Position numbers and translations under genes: made by a program
Notes under the pieces: generated by a model
Database searches by the model: none
What the model was told of the DNA's origin: nothing
Seen by the model: the letters and a program-made list of their open reading frames with translations, nothing else
In this document: piece after piece, positions 13,546-27,660 of the stretch
How the letters are laid out: the number at the start of each line of letters is the position of its first letter
Position numbering within the stretch: the stretch's first letter is position 1
Assembly (NCBI GenBank): GCA_038380795.1
Contig: CM076279.1
Span: 5,471,001-5,535,000, forward strand
Direction of reading: 5' to 3'
From: Pyrocephalus nanus
Taxonomy: Eukaryota > Chordata > Aves > Passeriformes > Tyrannidae
Length of the DNA: 64,000 nucleotides

Positions 13546-16058
13546 TTAATGGGGAAAGGGAAATGGTTGGGTTTGGGTTCTTTTATTCCTGTTTTTACAT
13601 TATGTAACATCCTGATTCCAAACAAAATATTTAGGAAAAAATTGATTTTCCATTGAAAAGTTCAGTAAAATGAACAGGAAAACACAAGTGCCATCATGTG
13701 GCACCGAAGTGTGTAAAATTCTTTTTTTTCCCTCTAAATGTATTATATTATTAAACACATAAACATAGTGGGAAAACCTTACAATTAAAAATATCTGTGA
13801 ATACATCCCAGAAATTCTTTGAACTTACAATGTCATAATGAAGTTTCAGGACTATCAGCCCACAGTCAATTCAGTTACAGAAATGGATTGTAGTCCCACT
13901 CTAATCACCAGCTTCAAAATATTTCATCATAAAGTGCTATTTTTTTCCTGAAGATCTTTATCCAAAGAGACAACAATCCGGAAACATTGTGGAGTAGGTG
14001 CTTCTCTAGACACCAGAAAGCCCGAGTCAATTATGTGCATAACTATGAGCAATTCTAACTTTGAAGAGACTTCAAATGAGGAAATATAGTATTGAATTAA
14101 AATTAAGGGTTTTTTTAAAAAGTGTCAAATTTCTTTTCTTTTACTTTTTTTTCTTCCACTGCTCCAGATGAGGCTTTGTATTCCTACTGTACCCCCTCCT
14201 GTGACAGGAAACCGCAGCATAATTATCCCTTTTATCAAACCACAAGTTTTATCTTAAAACCAGGTAAGGTTTCTGCCTTCCACAACTGAAACAGGAAGGC
14301 TGTTTCAAAACCTCATCACATCAACTATTGCAAACATCTTTCTTCTTTCATCATAAATTTGTCTATAAACAGTGACATGGATAAATTAATTGTTTCTTCA
14401 CACCATTGTTGTCCTTCCATTTGGATACCACATTTACTTACTCTTTTGTGAGAATTTTACCACAGGGTGCCCAGGACATCACCAGCTTCTCAAACCCATG
14501 ATACCAGGATTTCCCTGAAACCTTTTATGTTCATTACTCATCCAGGTTCCATCTCCTTGCCCAAATCCCCAATATTAATACATGGATGTTGGTGGGTAAC
14601 CACTTTTCCCTGACCTTAGCTAGAACTTGGAAGCAAGGCATTGTTTGTACACAAGAGAGCATTAAATGGGTATAGATTATAAAGCAAAAGTCTTCAACAG
14701 TAACAAATACACAATGATTGAACAACCAGTTTTCTGGAGAGATGATATTTGGGGCAATTAATTTTAGTTGCAAAAAACAAGATTAAGTGTTAATTGAAAG
14801 CACTACAATATTGTTCACTTGGTTATTTTTCCAATATCTAGAAGGAAATGGATGCACTTCATTTAGAGCTTCTAATTTACACACGTTAATCTTATTAATA
14901 TATACAGATTACTGAAAATCTTCAGGTTTTACTCATTTGACCATGGGGATTTCCAAACCGTCACGTAAGCTCTGAATCCTGGCTCACAAAGTAAGACTGA
15001 CCTCAGCAACGAGCTCCACATGGATATTTCTTTTTCTGAATTAAGATCATCCTCCCCTTTTCCAAGTACCATTTATAATTTTAGTTGCATGCAATATTCA
15101 AGGGTATTGCATATGTACAAACAGTGCATAAAGAAAAAATAGCCCAATTTTTATGTGTGTGAAAACATCTCCAGAACTTTAAGTAAGATTGTATTTGATA
15201 TGGTGTCTCAGGCATTAACTAGACTTTATTTAAAAGTCTCATTTAAAAGCACAAACTCTCAATTAGATTTTACCAAATGCACTTTTACCTGTCTTTTATC
15301 TAACATACAAAAACCAGACTTGACTCTCTGGGTCTCGCAAAACTAAGAGACCGCTGTGAAGATTTTCCGTGAGAGCTTTTAGAAAGAACAAACCACAAAC
15401 CAGCAGCTTCTGCTAATGAAAGATGCTGCTGTGTCACAACACTAGCCTCATGGAGAGGCTATCCATGAAGACACATCAGTCCTGTGCCCAGTGTTTGAAG
15501 ACCCTTGTAGTGATAAAATGAATGACATTATTCAGCTGGTTTGCTAACCTGTATTTACACTGGCTCTGAAAATGCCAGTGTTTTCACAGGTGCACTGCCC
15601 TTTTCCCAGGCTCTATCATTATTAGCTTGTTACACCCCAGTGATTTCAAAACCCTAACTTTTTGTTCCTGTCATATTCACTGTTTTATAATCTTTAAAAG
15701 AAAAGGGAAAGGAAGTCCATAGTAGCCTATAAAATATTATTTACTCAATAGGTGGATGGTTTCTTTCAAGCAGCCACTACCTACCTTCCACAGCTACAAA
15801 TAGAAATGATGAAGTACAAGAAACCTTCACACAATTCTTCTGAAAAATGCAGCATTTCTGTGAACAATAACTACCTCCAATATCTCTTTTCTCATTCCCA
15901 TAAAAACTTCTATTACCCTTTTTCCTTCCCTTAAGAAGATGGGAGAGCACGTGTGCCAGTGGCTACACTGTGCATCAGTACAAGAACGAGGTATGGCACT
16001 GGAGCCTGTACCCTCAGTTTCTGACTGAACCAACAAATAAAACCAACATGGAAGGGGG

Positions 16059-16088
<30 letters not shown>
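16059..16088. repeat. Poly-A tract (30)
   Basis: A 30-base uninterrupted A run, the longest homopolymer here, with no obvious retroelement body to its left beyond GGGGG. Confidence 0.9.
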
Positions 16089-16091
<3 letters not shown>

Positions 16092-19000
16092 GGAAGATTA
16101 AGATCCCAATCTTAGAGGAAATGTGCTTGCACCTAAGAGGAGAGATCACAGAGGAGCTTTTCCCATCCTTACACATATCTACTTAGCACTTATAGCAAAA
16201 AACAGGGAACTATGTTATCTGGGCAGTATGTTCCTGTGAGGTTCAGTCTGGAGCACAGAGCATGCAGATAATATCTGTGGACAAGCTGTCAATAAAATGC
16301 ACAGGTGAGTTACTCCTGGGATATAAACCATCCCCACCGTGCTCCCTCCAAAAGAGCTTGATACCTTCATTCCTAAAGGCAAAAACACTGATATCCACAG
16401 TTGGAAGGCTCTATCAAACCAGAATTGCTCTATTAGCAATAAATTAGAAGTTAAACACTTGCTAGGTCTGGGGATTTAGGTGAGGAACACGAAGTGGTTT
16501 TATCAAACTAATTTCTTCATTTAACGAATGAAGATTCCTAAGTCCTGTGCATTTGGAATCACACTCTTACAGTTCTATCTTTAAGAAGTAAAAAAGATGA
16601 TTGCAGAGGGCTAAGGCAGGTTTACTTTCCTGGTGTTCTTCAGAATGGATGTCTTGCATGATTGAGCAGAGCTTTGTTCAATTCTCAAAGCAATTTACTA
16701 GAATTGAGAACAGAACGTTTGGTAGAGCAACTTGTTCAGTCCTGGATGATTACTTCTTATTCCAAAACAATTACAATAAAGAGAAAATGGGTTATGTTCC
16801 TGTAAAAATATGACTCTTTCCAAATAGCAGCAGAGAAACACATGGATACACAATCATAGCCATGGAGCCCACTAAAAAAACCAGAGTCAGTCCATATTTT
16901 GCCAAGTACCACCGAATTAAAACTCATTGAGTTCTTCATTTTTAATAATTTTACAAGAGCTATATGAAGTAGGATATATGCCCTAAAGTAATCAGAAATG
17001 TGCTTTTTCCCATTCTGTGTTATTAGCTCCAATTCCATGCAGGTTGGAAGCAGCTGGTGCAGTGCTGAACCACAGTACAAGCAGAGCCAGGGTATTGCTT
17101 GGGACTGAACCTCTGATTATTGGATCAAAGAAAATGAAAAGCCATTGCTTTTCTCTGCACTTGTTCCACTGACAAAGGATTTCTCCCAGCTCTGGAAACA
17201 GGAACTTTCAATTAAAAAGCTCTGGGCTGTGTTCCTCATAGCACATACTATTTACTCTCTAGAACTGCAAACAAGGGAAGGAAAGCAGCTTCAATTTTCA
17301 GAGGCTTCTGCAACTGTAAATGAAGCCTATTTGGAAAATTGAGACCTCATCAGCTTCTGTCTGAGAAGAGAAAGCGAGGGATAAATTCATTTCAAGTCTG
17401 TGATAAGGTTATTGAATGAAATGAAATACAATAAAAATCATTTAGCAGTCAGAGAAAATGTAAAGAGAGACAGAGGGGTTTGAACTCCTAAGCTCTTCAT
17501 TCAGGCAGTCAAATAGTCAGCAGAATTGTAACCTTTCCATAAATAGCTTGCTTTCCAAAATTTACTAAGCCACTAGCACATCATGTATATACAATGAAGT
17601 CACATTCCCAACACACCAACATAGAAATGCTGTTCTGTATCCCAGGGTTTGATGTGACCCCCAAAGCCCACAGAGCTCCACATTTCCCTAACACACTTGT
17701 CTATCTACAGCACTGGGAAAAACATAAGGAAAGTGAGACTTGAAAAAACAGCCTGTGAACCTGTGGATTTATAAGGATCAAGGAGAACTAGAGATGTACC
17801 CACGTGTGGATCTGTCAGTGAATCCCAAGGGCGGATTCCAATGCTCCAGGTATTTCCCAACAGCAGGTTCCTTCAGGGGAAGGCATTCCTACATGGCAGG
17901 AGGATGATAAATAGGCATGTGGGAGGATACAGTAAATGTTCCCCTTTTCACAAAGTTCTTCTGCCTCTTCAACAGGGTTTGAATCCTCCCCACCTGTGGC
18001 TTCAACCCAAAGTGACTCACCTGCAAGCGACTGACCTGAGAACCTTCTGGCCCACAAGGCACTGGCTGTTCCCAAGGCTCCATAAAAACACTGAATGTTT
18101 GCAAAAGTCCCCTTCCCAGAAGACAAAGAGCCACATCCCTTAACCTTCACAGTGCACAGATGTAAACGACAACGAAGTACAAGAGAAAGCACAAAGTACA
18201 GGAAAGATAGAAAAGGAGCAAACTCTGAGGATAAATGGATATTTTAACATCTGTGTTTCTCTCTCATTTACATCTCTGGGCAAAGACTGCCAGCAAGGCA
18301 GCTAATTAGTGCTAAATCTGGTGAGCAATTTTTGGATGATGAGTATACCTGTCTATAAAGAAACAAAATGAGACCAGCAGCTTATTTTGCAGGCTGGAAT
18401 GAGCAGCATCAGGTGGTGATTATTTTCTGTCTGTGAATTAGAAATTGTCTGGGAGAACTAAAAATATTTGGAGTCCATGCCCTACCTTACCTCCTGAGCC
18501 AGTTTTGGGCTACCAGCCCTTCCTTGGTGTGTCCAGCCCAGCAACAAACTCACACTTTGCAAGTCAGAGGAAGCTGCAGTACTTGTAGCAACATGCCAGC
18601 TTTACAGCGTTTTTTTTTTTCTCCCCATTAGATAGATCCATATATAAATTAATTAGGTGCCATTGAAATGCTGCTTGTTGAATATTAAAATGCCTGCTTT
18701 TGCTGCCCATTTGTGCAGAGGAGCACGTGCTGTGTCAGGCTCCTGCAGTGCCAGGTTGCTGCCGTTGATATTCCAGCCATGTACCACAACAATTACTTTC
18801 CAATGAAGCTGACATCACTCGCCCTCCTGTACTGGAGCTGTTCATCAGATGTCTTACCTCTGCCATGTATCACTTGATTCTCTCTGAATTAATCTACTGG
18901 GTCACGAAACCTGCTCATTTTAAGTTTTTAAAAGATTGTAACAATTTTTTAACCCTCTTCCGTACTCTTCAAATGACTTTAGAGTCTAACTCACGGCTAA

Positions 19001-22000
19001 ACAGCAAAATAGATTAACTTATCATCTCAGAATGAGACAAAGTTGAAGAAAATGGATTTCCTTTTCTAAAATATAACCTTGCAAGCCTTTTGGGGGCAGA
19101 CATGCTTTTGCTTTGTGCTTGCCTACTGCCTACAGCAAAGGGGCTCTGGTCTGTGGCTGGGCTTGCAGATGCCATCTGAATACACAGTAAAATTATAAAA
19201 GGGAAAGGAATTCAGACCTTACTTGGGAGAAGCTGAAAATGGATTTCTGTATATATTCATAGAAACAAGATAAGCTCCAGGTAAAACAGAAGGCAGAACA
19301 AAAGAGGGGGGAAGAAATCCAGCCGTGCAAACCAGTCCTTGAACAGGCTCCTTTCCTCAGCTTCCCTGCAAGGCCATGCTGAGGTCTCTCAGCTGTTCCT
19401 CCAAGGATACATCACTCCTGCCCTCCCCACCTATGCCATCATTACAAAATCAAATTTTGCGTGAGCACTGGAAAAATCTGGAAACAGCCCTGGTCCATAT
19501 ATGCATGCCTTGGACTGCTTCTAGGATTTAAAAAAAAAAAATTCTAATTTCTGTTCAGTCTTTTTCCCCTTCCAAGCAGCAGCACACGAGGTTATTAAAG
19601 ATTTACCTCTTCTAGCTCCAGTCCCAGGTTACAATTAACATCCTGAGCCACAGGAGCTTTTCAAAAGCTATAAATTTTACCTGGGGTGCAGAAACCTGCT
19701 CTTTGCCTTTATCCCACTCGGCCTACTTATATTAAAAAGAAAGAAGTGAGGTTGGAAAGTAAAGATTTAGAGGGAAAAAAATTGAATTTATCACAGTGAA
19801 AAGGCTTTAGCCCAGCAAATGAGTTTTCTGCAGCAGCTCTCAGCAGCAGGAGTGGCAGAGCCAGCATCCCTCAGAAGGGCTGCTGGACCAGGGAATCCCA
19901 GTCCCACAGGGAGCTGCAGGAAGAACAGCCCAGAGGATCATAACCAAGCATGGGGTTGCTTTGGCAGAAAGCCTGGACAGCCTCAACAGCTGTTTCACCC
20001 CTCTGTGCCTCACATTGACCAAAAAAGCTGCCTCGTGGCAGAAATTCTGTCACACGGTCTAACAACCACTTTTTTTCCCCCCTTATCTTTTTTTTCATAT
20101 CCATGTTTTCATTCAGTTTGAAAAAAACTCATGAGAATGAGAATCCCTCTGCCTGGGCAGAGAAATAGGAAGGGGGAAAAAAATAAATCCACATACTATT
20201 GGGCAAGAAGAACTTGAGAAATACTGGCATTTTGACTCAAACCCTAAAGAACATCTTGTTTTTATGAAAACTTTGATTTTTTTTTTTTTTCTGCTGAAAT
20301 TGTCACAGATATTCACATAAAATCATGAAGCTCCTTCGAAGAGCTAAGACAAGTTTGTTTCGGACAAAATAAGAGGCCTTTTTTTTGTGCTTACAAACCA
20401 TCCATTGCTCTTTTAGCTCTGGAAGGACCACAGCAGCAAAAACACTGCCAGAGCAGAACCAATCAGGATACTGATTCCAGGGGCTCTTAATGCTTATAAA
20501 TGCTGTGTTGCCACTCTGTGCAGGGACTAGCACTTCATATTTATGAAGTCTTAAGTAATTTTGCCTAATAAAGTTAATGAAGTATATGCTAGCAGTTGGA
20601 GTACATCAATCTCTTCCCTTTTACCACAATCTATACAAAATCATTACCACCAAAATTTACCAAACTCACTTAATTTCTGCAAGTTTTCCTCCCTAGCCCT
20701 TCTCACCAGGCTGATCTCTGGAGGAGTTGGGCTGTAAGTGGTGTTGTCACCTGCTTGACAGAAACATGTGCTCCACGTCCTTGAGAGCAAAGGATCATTT
20801 GGTATCAAAATGCAGGAAAAATATGAAGGGGGAAAACTAATGAAGCAATGACATGCTCATCAGGAGCATAATCTAACTGGAAAGTAGCCCCATTAAAACT
20901 GCTGGCAAACTTTGCACACGCTTAAACCGCTATGAGTGTTAACAGCAATTACGTGCCTCATATTTTTAGATTAAGGGCTCTGGCTGAGCTACAGACTTCC
21001 TGAAGTCTCCTCTGAGTCTGCCTGAAAGCACAGAAGAGGTTCCCAGAGGACAGACTGGGGGAAAGGCAGAAAAACCCGTGAATTTGGGGATTCCTTAAAG
21101 CATCAGCCTGGAGCAGCCACAGCCTGCACGGCTTTTACTGGAGCAGTATCTGGACCCACACCCAGGGCCACCCCAGACCTGTGGTACCAGCTCTCTCTCA
21201 CTGATTATCACAGACTGAAATACTGGTGTCCAGAGACAGCCAGTGCCTGCAAATCTTGCAAACTATAAGCAGTAGAAAAAAAATGAGGCTTTTTTGCCTT
21301 CCCCTTGAGCATCTTCCCTGCATTGAACTGCTGCCTTGAGGGTCACCTGTGGCATTAACCTTCTTTTCCCACAGCCCTTGGCCAATCCTTCTGCGGCCTC
21401 CTTGCATACAAAAGCATCCAAATAACATCCCCTTGCATCCAAGCAGGATAGCAGAAGCTCTTTCATGGCAAGAGCAAAGGCTGTTCACGAGGCTTAGCAA
21501 GGAGTGTCTGGCTGGGCTGTCCCATGCTGGGCACATCAGGCAGGAGGGTCTGGGCAGGGGTTCCCTTTCCTGCAGAACCCTCCATCAGAAACATGTTAAT
21601 TACTGTAGTTAAAACTTAGTAAAATCTTCCAGAGCTGAGAATGCAGGATACCAGAGTCCTGACCTGTTCATTAATTTATCATATGTGCTTCACCTTCATT
21701 TGTTCTTGGCGATGTTTTGCATAAACACACACAGGTTTGTGAGCTGAAAACATGCTGGAAAATGTTGGATTTACTCTATGCAGCTAAAATACCAAATCAG
21801 CTATGCCAGCTTCAGAGCTTCACATCCTTTCAGAGCTCAAACACCCACTCATTTATTATTCTATTTGGAAAATCTTGCATGGTACTCAGACTTTCTCCCT
21901 CTGGGGGAAATCAGCATATGGCAAAGGCAGGAGTAAAGCAGTAAATGCATTCAAGTGAAGTCCTGTTCCACTGGTTTAATTGCTCTGAGGTGAAGACATG

Positions 22001-25000
22001 ATTTGCTGGAGGATCTATTTGCTGCAGGATATGTTCTAACAAATCAGTGAGTTACTATGGCTAATTTTAAAGGCCCAAACCTGCAAGTTGCAGAGGTATC
22101 ATTCAGCTCCTTTCTGGGTAGAGGTGGGAGAGTATGGAACACACTGCACAACTCTGTGTGTATTGTAATGAGACACTTGTTTACTACAACATCCCAGGCT
22201 CAGAGAAGCAATACAGCAAGTAGCAATTCTAGCAATAGGTCCAAGGCTCACTGCATGTTTATTGAACATTTTTTCCAAATCATCGTTTGAGTCTTGCAGC
22301 CTGCACAAATTGTCACAGATTAAAACTCTCTCAGGGAGTTTCTTTTAGACTTTTTGACAGCTGCTGGGTAATCCTTCTACTGTTGTGGATGTCACAGTCC
22401 CTAATTATCAGACCTACCCCTCACATCACTGGAATTCACTTCATTGGCAGGAAACCAGACAGTCAATATAAAAGATGCTTTCCCTCAGGCTTTGTGTACA
22501 AATTTGCTTCTCAGAGTTTTGGGGAGAAGTTTCTTGCATCTCTCAAAGGCTTTATTTAATGTGTCTCATACAGAGGGGAGGCAGATGGTTGCAGATGGTT
22601 TAGGGCCTCAGAAAAAACTCAGAGTCAAAAGCAGCTCTAGCATTACTAGACAGAGAGCAGGATATTTATTTAGTTTAAAACAAAAGGAGTTATTTCTACA
22701 TGGCACTTACCATGTAACATTTTAGATAACTGTATTGCATTTCTTTTTCACCCAAGGTCTCCCTCTCTGTTTCTGGATTGTGTCTTCATCTGTGTCCACA
22801 AGAGCCACAGGAACCTATGAATCTTTGTGGCAGACTGAATTTTCTGCAACAATCTGAACTTTTGTAAAATGAGAATCTTTGCAGAAACATGCCAAAGCTG
22901 ACAGATTAGCCCAAAACACTGATACAGATGTCAGTTCCCACAGAACTAGTATTCTTCCCAGAAATCTCATCAGCAGAGTCACTTTTCAAGTGTCTGGGGA
23001 AGAAGAACAGATTGGAGAATCAATGAAACAACTTCAATATCATTCAAAAACTGCAAATCAGTAAAGAAGGGAATAGCAGGCACGCATGCAAGAGCAGAAC
23101 AAGGCACAGCCTCCAATGAGACAAGGTAATCTAACGTTCAAAAGAAAAAAAAGTGACAGGAAATCAAGAAACTAAGCTGAAATTCCCAGTTCTGGCTTGA
23201 CAGATTTCATTTCACCTCTGGACTTCTTCTCCCACACACAGGATGAGCCTGGTATTCCTTACTGTGCATCATTCCAAGCCCTCTGGATCAGCACAGAGGG
23301 GGCTGCAGCTACAGATCATTACAACCCAACAGCACATGAACACTTTTCCATGACTTTGCTCTGCTGGACACTGATTGGAATCACACACACAGTCCTCACC
23401 TTGGACAATCCAGTGGACATTGCACCTGCAGTAAGTGCAAATGGCTGTTAATTAATGGGTATTAAAGTAGGATGAGTTTTAAGCAAAACTCTGGTTTCTT
23501 TTTGGATTCACCTTTATTAGTCTGTGCCTACCCTGCCTTTTATGCAAACACCTGGAGGAATGTGAGCAACACAGACTCAGCTTCACAACACTCCAAGGGG
23601 AAAAGTGTGAAGCTGCAGCATTTCTTCAAAAGCCAGAAGAAAGTAAGATACATAATCCCCATCCTACAACAGTTTTGTTTATAGTCCTGAATTTCAAAAA
23701 GGCTTTCAAATCTCCAACAGCTTAGGCTAACCCCAAAGTAACATACATCTGTTTGGGAAGTTTAACTGTAAAATTTAAAACTTTTGATTGACCCCATTAT
23801 AATCTGTGTATTGCTGAATCTTTAGAGGAAGCCATTTGCTATCAGGGCTGATGTCACACATCACTTAAACCAGGAATAAGAGTCACACAAAAAGGCTTTT
23901 CCACTCAACTGGAAAACAGCATTCAATCTTGGCTTTTTATGTAAGTGAAACCTGCACACTTGAGGGATCCCAAGTACAGCCTCTATTCTTTCCCACAATT
24001 ATGCTAGAATAAGTCATTTCATCCAGTTGTAACGGGCCAAGACAAATTCTGGGATAGAAAATCAGCATGGTCCTGTCAAACAATGTTCCTTCTTTTGCAG
24101 GAGAGAAAACTTTATTGAAGATTTGCTCCATTTTGGCCAAGTATCTGTCCATAACACTCCATCTTTTCCAGTAATTAATGTTAATTGGAACACAGCACTT
24201 CATTCTGTGGCTTCATCTCAGTGTGGTGCAACACAGAGCTGAAACACTCCAGCACAACATGGAGTGTGAACTGACAGCCCATGAATTCCACTGTACTGAT
24301 TACAAGCAGCTCGGGGGCCTGACTCTGCTAGACAAATTTATGCAGATGAAAGACTGGTTTGTGTTAATATAGACATAAATATTTTTATGAGCACTAATGG
24401 CTGCTACATACAAAATTAACGTACACGAATTTGTCTCATATTCGTGGTTCTCACGTCATTTTTCTGTGATATCTAACCAACCAATTGGGTGTCCTCAATT
24501 AAATGTAACCTTGAATTTCCTGTCATCAAACACCTTCCCATTCATTTCCAAATTACAGTCACTTCATCTCACAGTGCAGAGATCTTCCCTCTGGCCTTCT
24601 CTCACTGAACTGAAGCATTAAGCAGCTGGGACAGAGTGGTAACAACCACCCCACAGGATAACAAGATACTTGCATTTTGCTGTGAATGACTCTTGGCAGC
24701 ACAAATTCAACATTCTGCAGAAGTCACACAAGGCATCTGTGCACAGGGGCCATAATTTTTATTTCTAGAACCCTGTTCATATCTTCCACTCTATGAAGAA
24801 ACTGCTTCTTCAACAAATTGAGTTGGTTTCTGCAGAATCTCACCCCTGTGTGCAGAAAAAGGTAGTTTGCATGGTGTTCCAGGGTGTTGGAGCACACACA
24901 GGCATGGCTGTGACTGCTATCACATGTAACAGGTTTGTGCAAATGAAGGACAACATCCTACAAGAAAGGAAAAGGCAGCTATGGAATACAGTGAGAATCA

Positions 25001-26900
25001 GAAAAGCTCCTGGTACTGCAATGAATTCATTAGAGAAGCTACTGGGGGGAAAAAATGCACCAAAATCACAAGGCTTAATTATTTAACTCTTAATGCAATT
25101 CCTCCCAGTATACCAGGGCTAATAGTTTTTCACCAAGTAACTGAAACAATCTCATGAACAGCAGGTTCCTGAGGTTTTGAGTGACTATGCAAGTTTCTGA
25201 ACAATTATTTTCGAATTGCAAATATCTCAAACACCTTCTCTCTTCCAGAACTTTGAAATATGCATCCAAAGCTTACAACAAAGATTAAAGAGGAACAAAG
25301 AAGCCTTGTGTTTAAGCATGTGATGCAGATCCTTAGTTGAACACTACACTGCATAGAGATTTGCAGAGAGAAGTAAATCAGTCTCCATAAAATGGACGTG
25401 TCTTCAAAGATCCTAATTTGAAGTTTCAGTCCCCCCACTTCCTATCCATGTACGTATGTTAAAAACATCTTACTGGGCTTAGTTTCTTAAGTCAGTCTCA
25501 ATTCAGCAGATGCTGATTGAAAACACAATAAAATGCAAACTAAACCATGTCAATACAGATCCCTGATCTTCTGACAAGGCAGGAGAATAGCAACAGGGAG
25601 GAATTAGAAGTCAAGGCTCCTGCATCACATTTCCAACCTCCCCTCTGCTTCAGCTCTTCCTCCCAACTGTTTGAGCATAATAAGGCATTGGATATTGCAC
25701 ACACAAAGTGAGGACTCCTATGGCAGGCAATCTTATGTGCAAAATACACCACTCTGAAGGCTGAGATCTCTGGCTCCATTTCAGTATCTGTTATGAAAAC
25801 CAAATCTTATTGCAGCCACTTCCAAGTGTCTGCTCAGCTTATAAGATTTCGTTCAGGTTAAGGGGTCTCAGAGCAATTTAATAAGATGTATAACTTGCAT
25901 AGTTTTAATAACTGGAAGAAAATACACAGGAGCAACTGCCTCTATTAGTGTTCCAAAATGGGTTTGACTGAATTGCCACCTCACTGCGACACAACAGGGG
26001 ACAAAAATATCTGGGTACCCAAGAGATGCTTTGTTACAGAAAAAGCCTAATCAAATTGTTCCAACCTTTCAACAGAAGAAATCCAAAGGTAGCAACGTGT
26101 CAGGAAGTGCCCAGCACTTTGCTGCTGCTGGTGTTTGGGCACCTGTGAGACCCCAGAGGGACTGGACAGCCCTGCACAGACCGATTTCAGACCCTGTCCA
26201 GAAGAACACTGCATCCTCCCTCTAGATCTTACAAATCAGAGCAAAAGAAATCATTTAGAGGACCTCCTAAGGCCTTCAAATACTTCGAGAAGCATCCTGA
26301 GGCAAAAAAAATGAGCTTATTTTCAAGGTGTGTCGTGACTGTCACAGCCACTGGATGGGTTCAGCACATCCACAGAGAGAATCTAATTTGCTGTCTGATC
26401 AGTAAACAGCTGGAAAAATCATGTAGCCATTGAAACAGTTCCACATGGAAGAGATTTACAGAACTGTAACTTCCCAAATGATTTTGAGAGCAGCAATCTT
26501 GGATATTGAATGAGACACGGGAGGAAAAAAAAAATTATCATTCGGTCCTTTAAGGATTTGCTAAACCTGCACCACAAACACAGCCCCTGGACAGGTGCAG
26601 GGGCAAACAGCAGATTCAAGACAGACTTAGTGGCAAACCCAATAATCTCCTAAATGCCCAGTGTTACTCTAACATCTCATCAGTTTTTTTGTTCTTGGAG
26701 GTTTCCTGTCTAAGCACCAACCAGACTAATTCTCTTTAGCTTGCAAAATCGGACAAGATCACAGCCTGGAGGGGAAAGGCTGCCATGATAAATATTTCAT
26801 GGGCTACATCAATAAAATTTATTTTGCCAAGGAGAATGGAAGGAGAGGAAAAGCAAAGAAATAATTCATTAAAAGAACTTCAGCTTAGCAATGCTGGGGG

Positions 26901-26915
26901 AAAAAAAAAAAAAAA
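26901..26915. repeat. Poly-A tract (15)
   Basis: Run of 15 A after GGGGG. Short homopolymer of unknown origin. Confidence 0.85.
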
Positions 26916-27574
26916 GCCATGCTAGGAAAAAAGGAATTAAACATAGAGGTTTTAAATAGGTCAGAAGCTTAAGTACTCTTAACATATGGCAAAGTGACAA
27001 AGAGCTGAGCTTTTCAGCATGAGAGTACAGCAATGTGTGTACTTAACAGTAATTCATCCCATTCCAAAGAAATATCCCCAGACATACCAGTAACAATTTC
27101 AGCTTCTTGCATGTCATCCAATTTTTAAGACCTGCTGAGTTCACTGAAGTGCCACTGCTCAAAACCCACTGTAGATTGCAACAAATACCTTGAGCTTTCC
27201 TTTATTTCTCAGAGCAAAACTCTTCCCTGAGTTCTACTGGATGGGGCAATGAGTTTTGTTTTCCAGAAGATAAAGGCAACATCGAGAATTAAGGTACTTA
27301 AAAAAAACCTTAAACATTCCTGTACTGCAGTAACTCAGCAGAGCTGAACATTTACAGCTTACATCATAGAATTTGCAAAAAATAGATGTTTAATCTCTCC
27401 TTCCTTCCACTCTTTGATGTAATTTGCAGTGGTGAACACAGCACCTCAGTTTTATGACACCTTTTCCATTTACTCCCCTGCCCCATCCAATCTGGACCTC
27501 TCACAACCAGGATCAGCAGGATGGGCAAGAAAAAACAGCAAAATTGTGTTGAGGCAAACTAAACAAGTCCAGGA

Positions 27575-27660
27575 CCCAGTAATTCCCAAATTCTAATCCC
27601 AGATCTGCCAATGACTTGCTAAAGGGCTTTGAATCACTGGATTAGGGATTATTTTTTTTT
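27575..27660 (+). repeat. Old L3-like repeat remnant
   Basis: ATTCTAATCCCAGATCTGCC then AATGACTTGCT matches the ancient L3-type segment that normally reads ...cccagctctgccactgacttgct.... It ends near an A/T run. Confidence 0.5.

Larger units (their letters stand above)
10000..19999. other. Intergenic DNA, no gene supported
   Basis: The largest ORF (12382-12942, 186 codons) has no recognisable domain. CA-rich and poly-A tracts lie at 11.5, 11.95, 13.4-13.5 and 16.06 kb. The stretch 18600-18940 looks like conserved non-coding DNA (homeodomain-like TAATTA and balanced base content). Confidence 0.7.
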
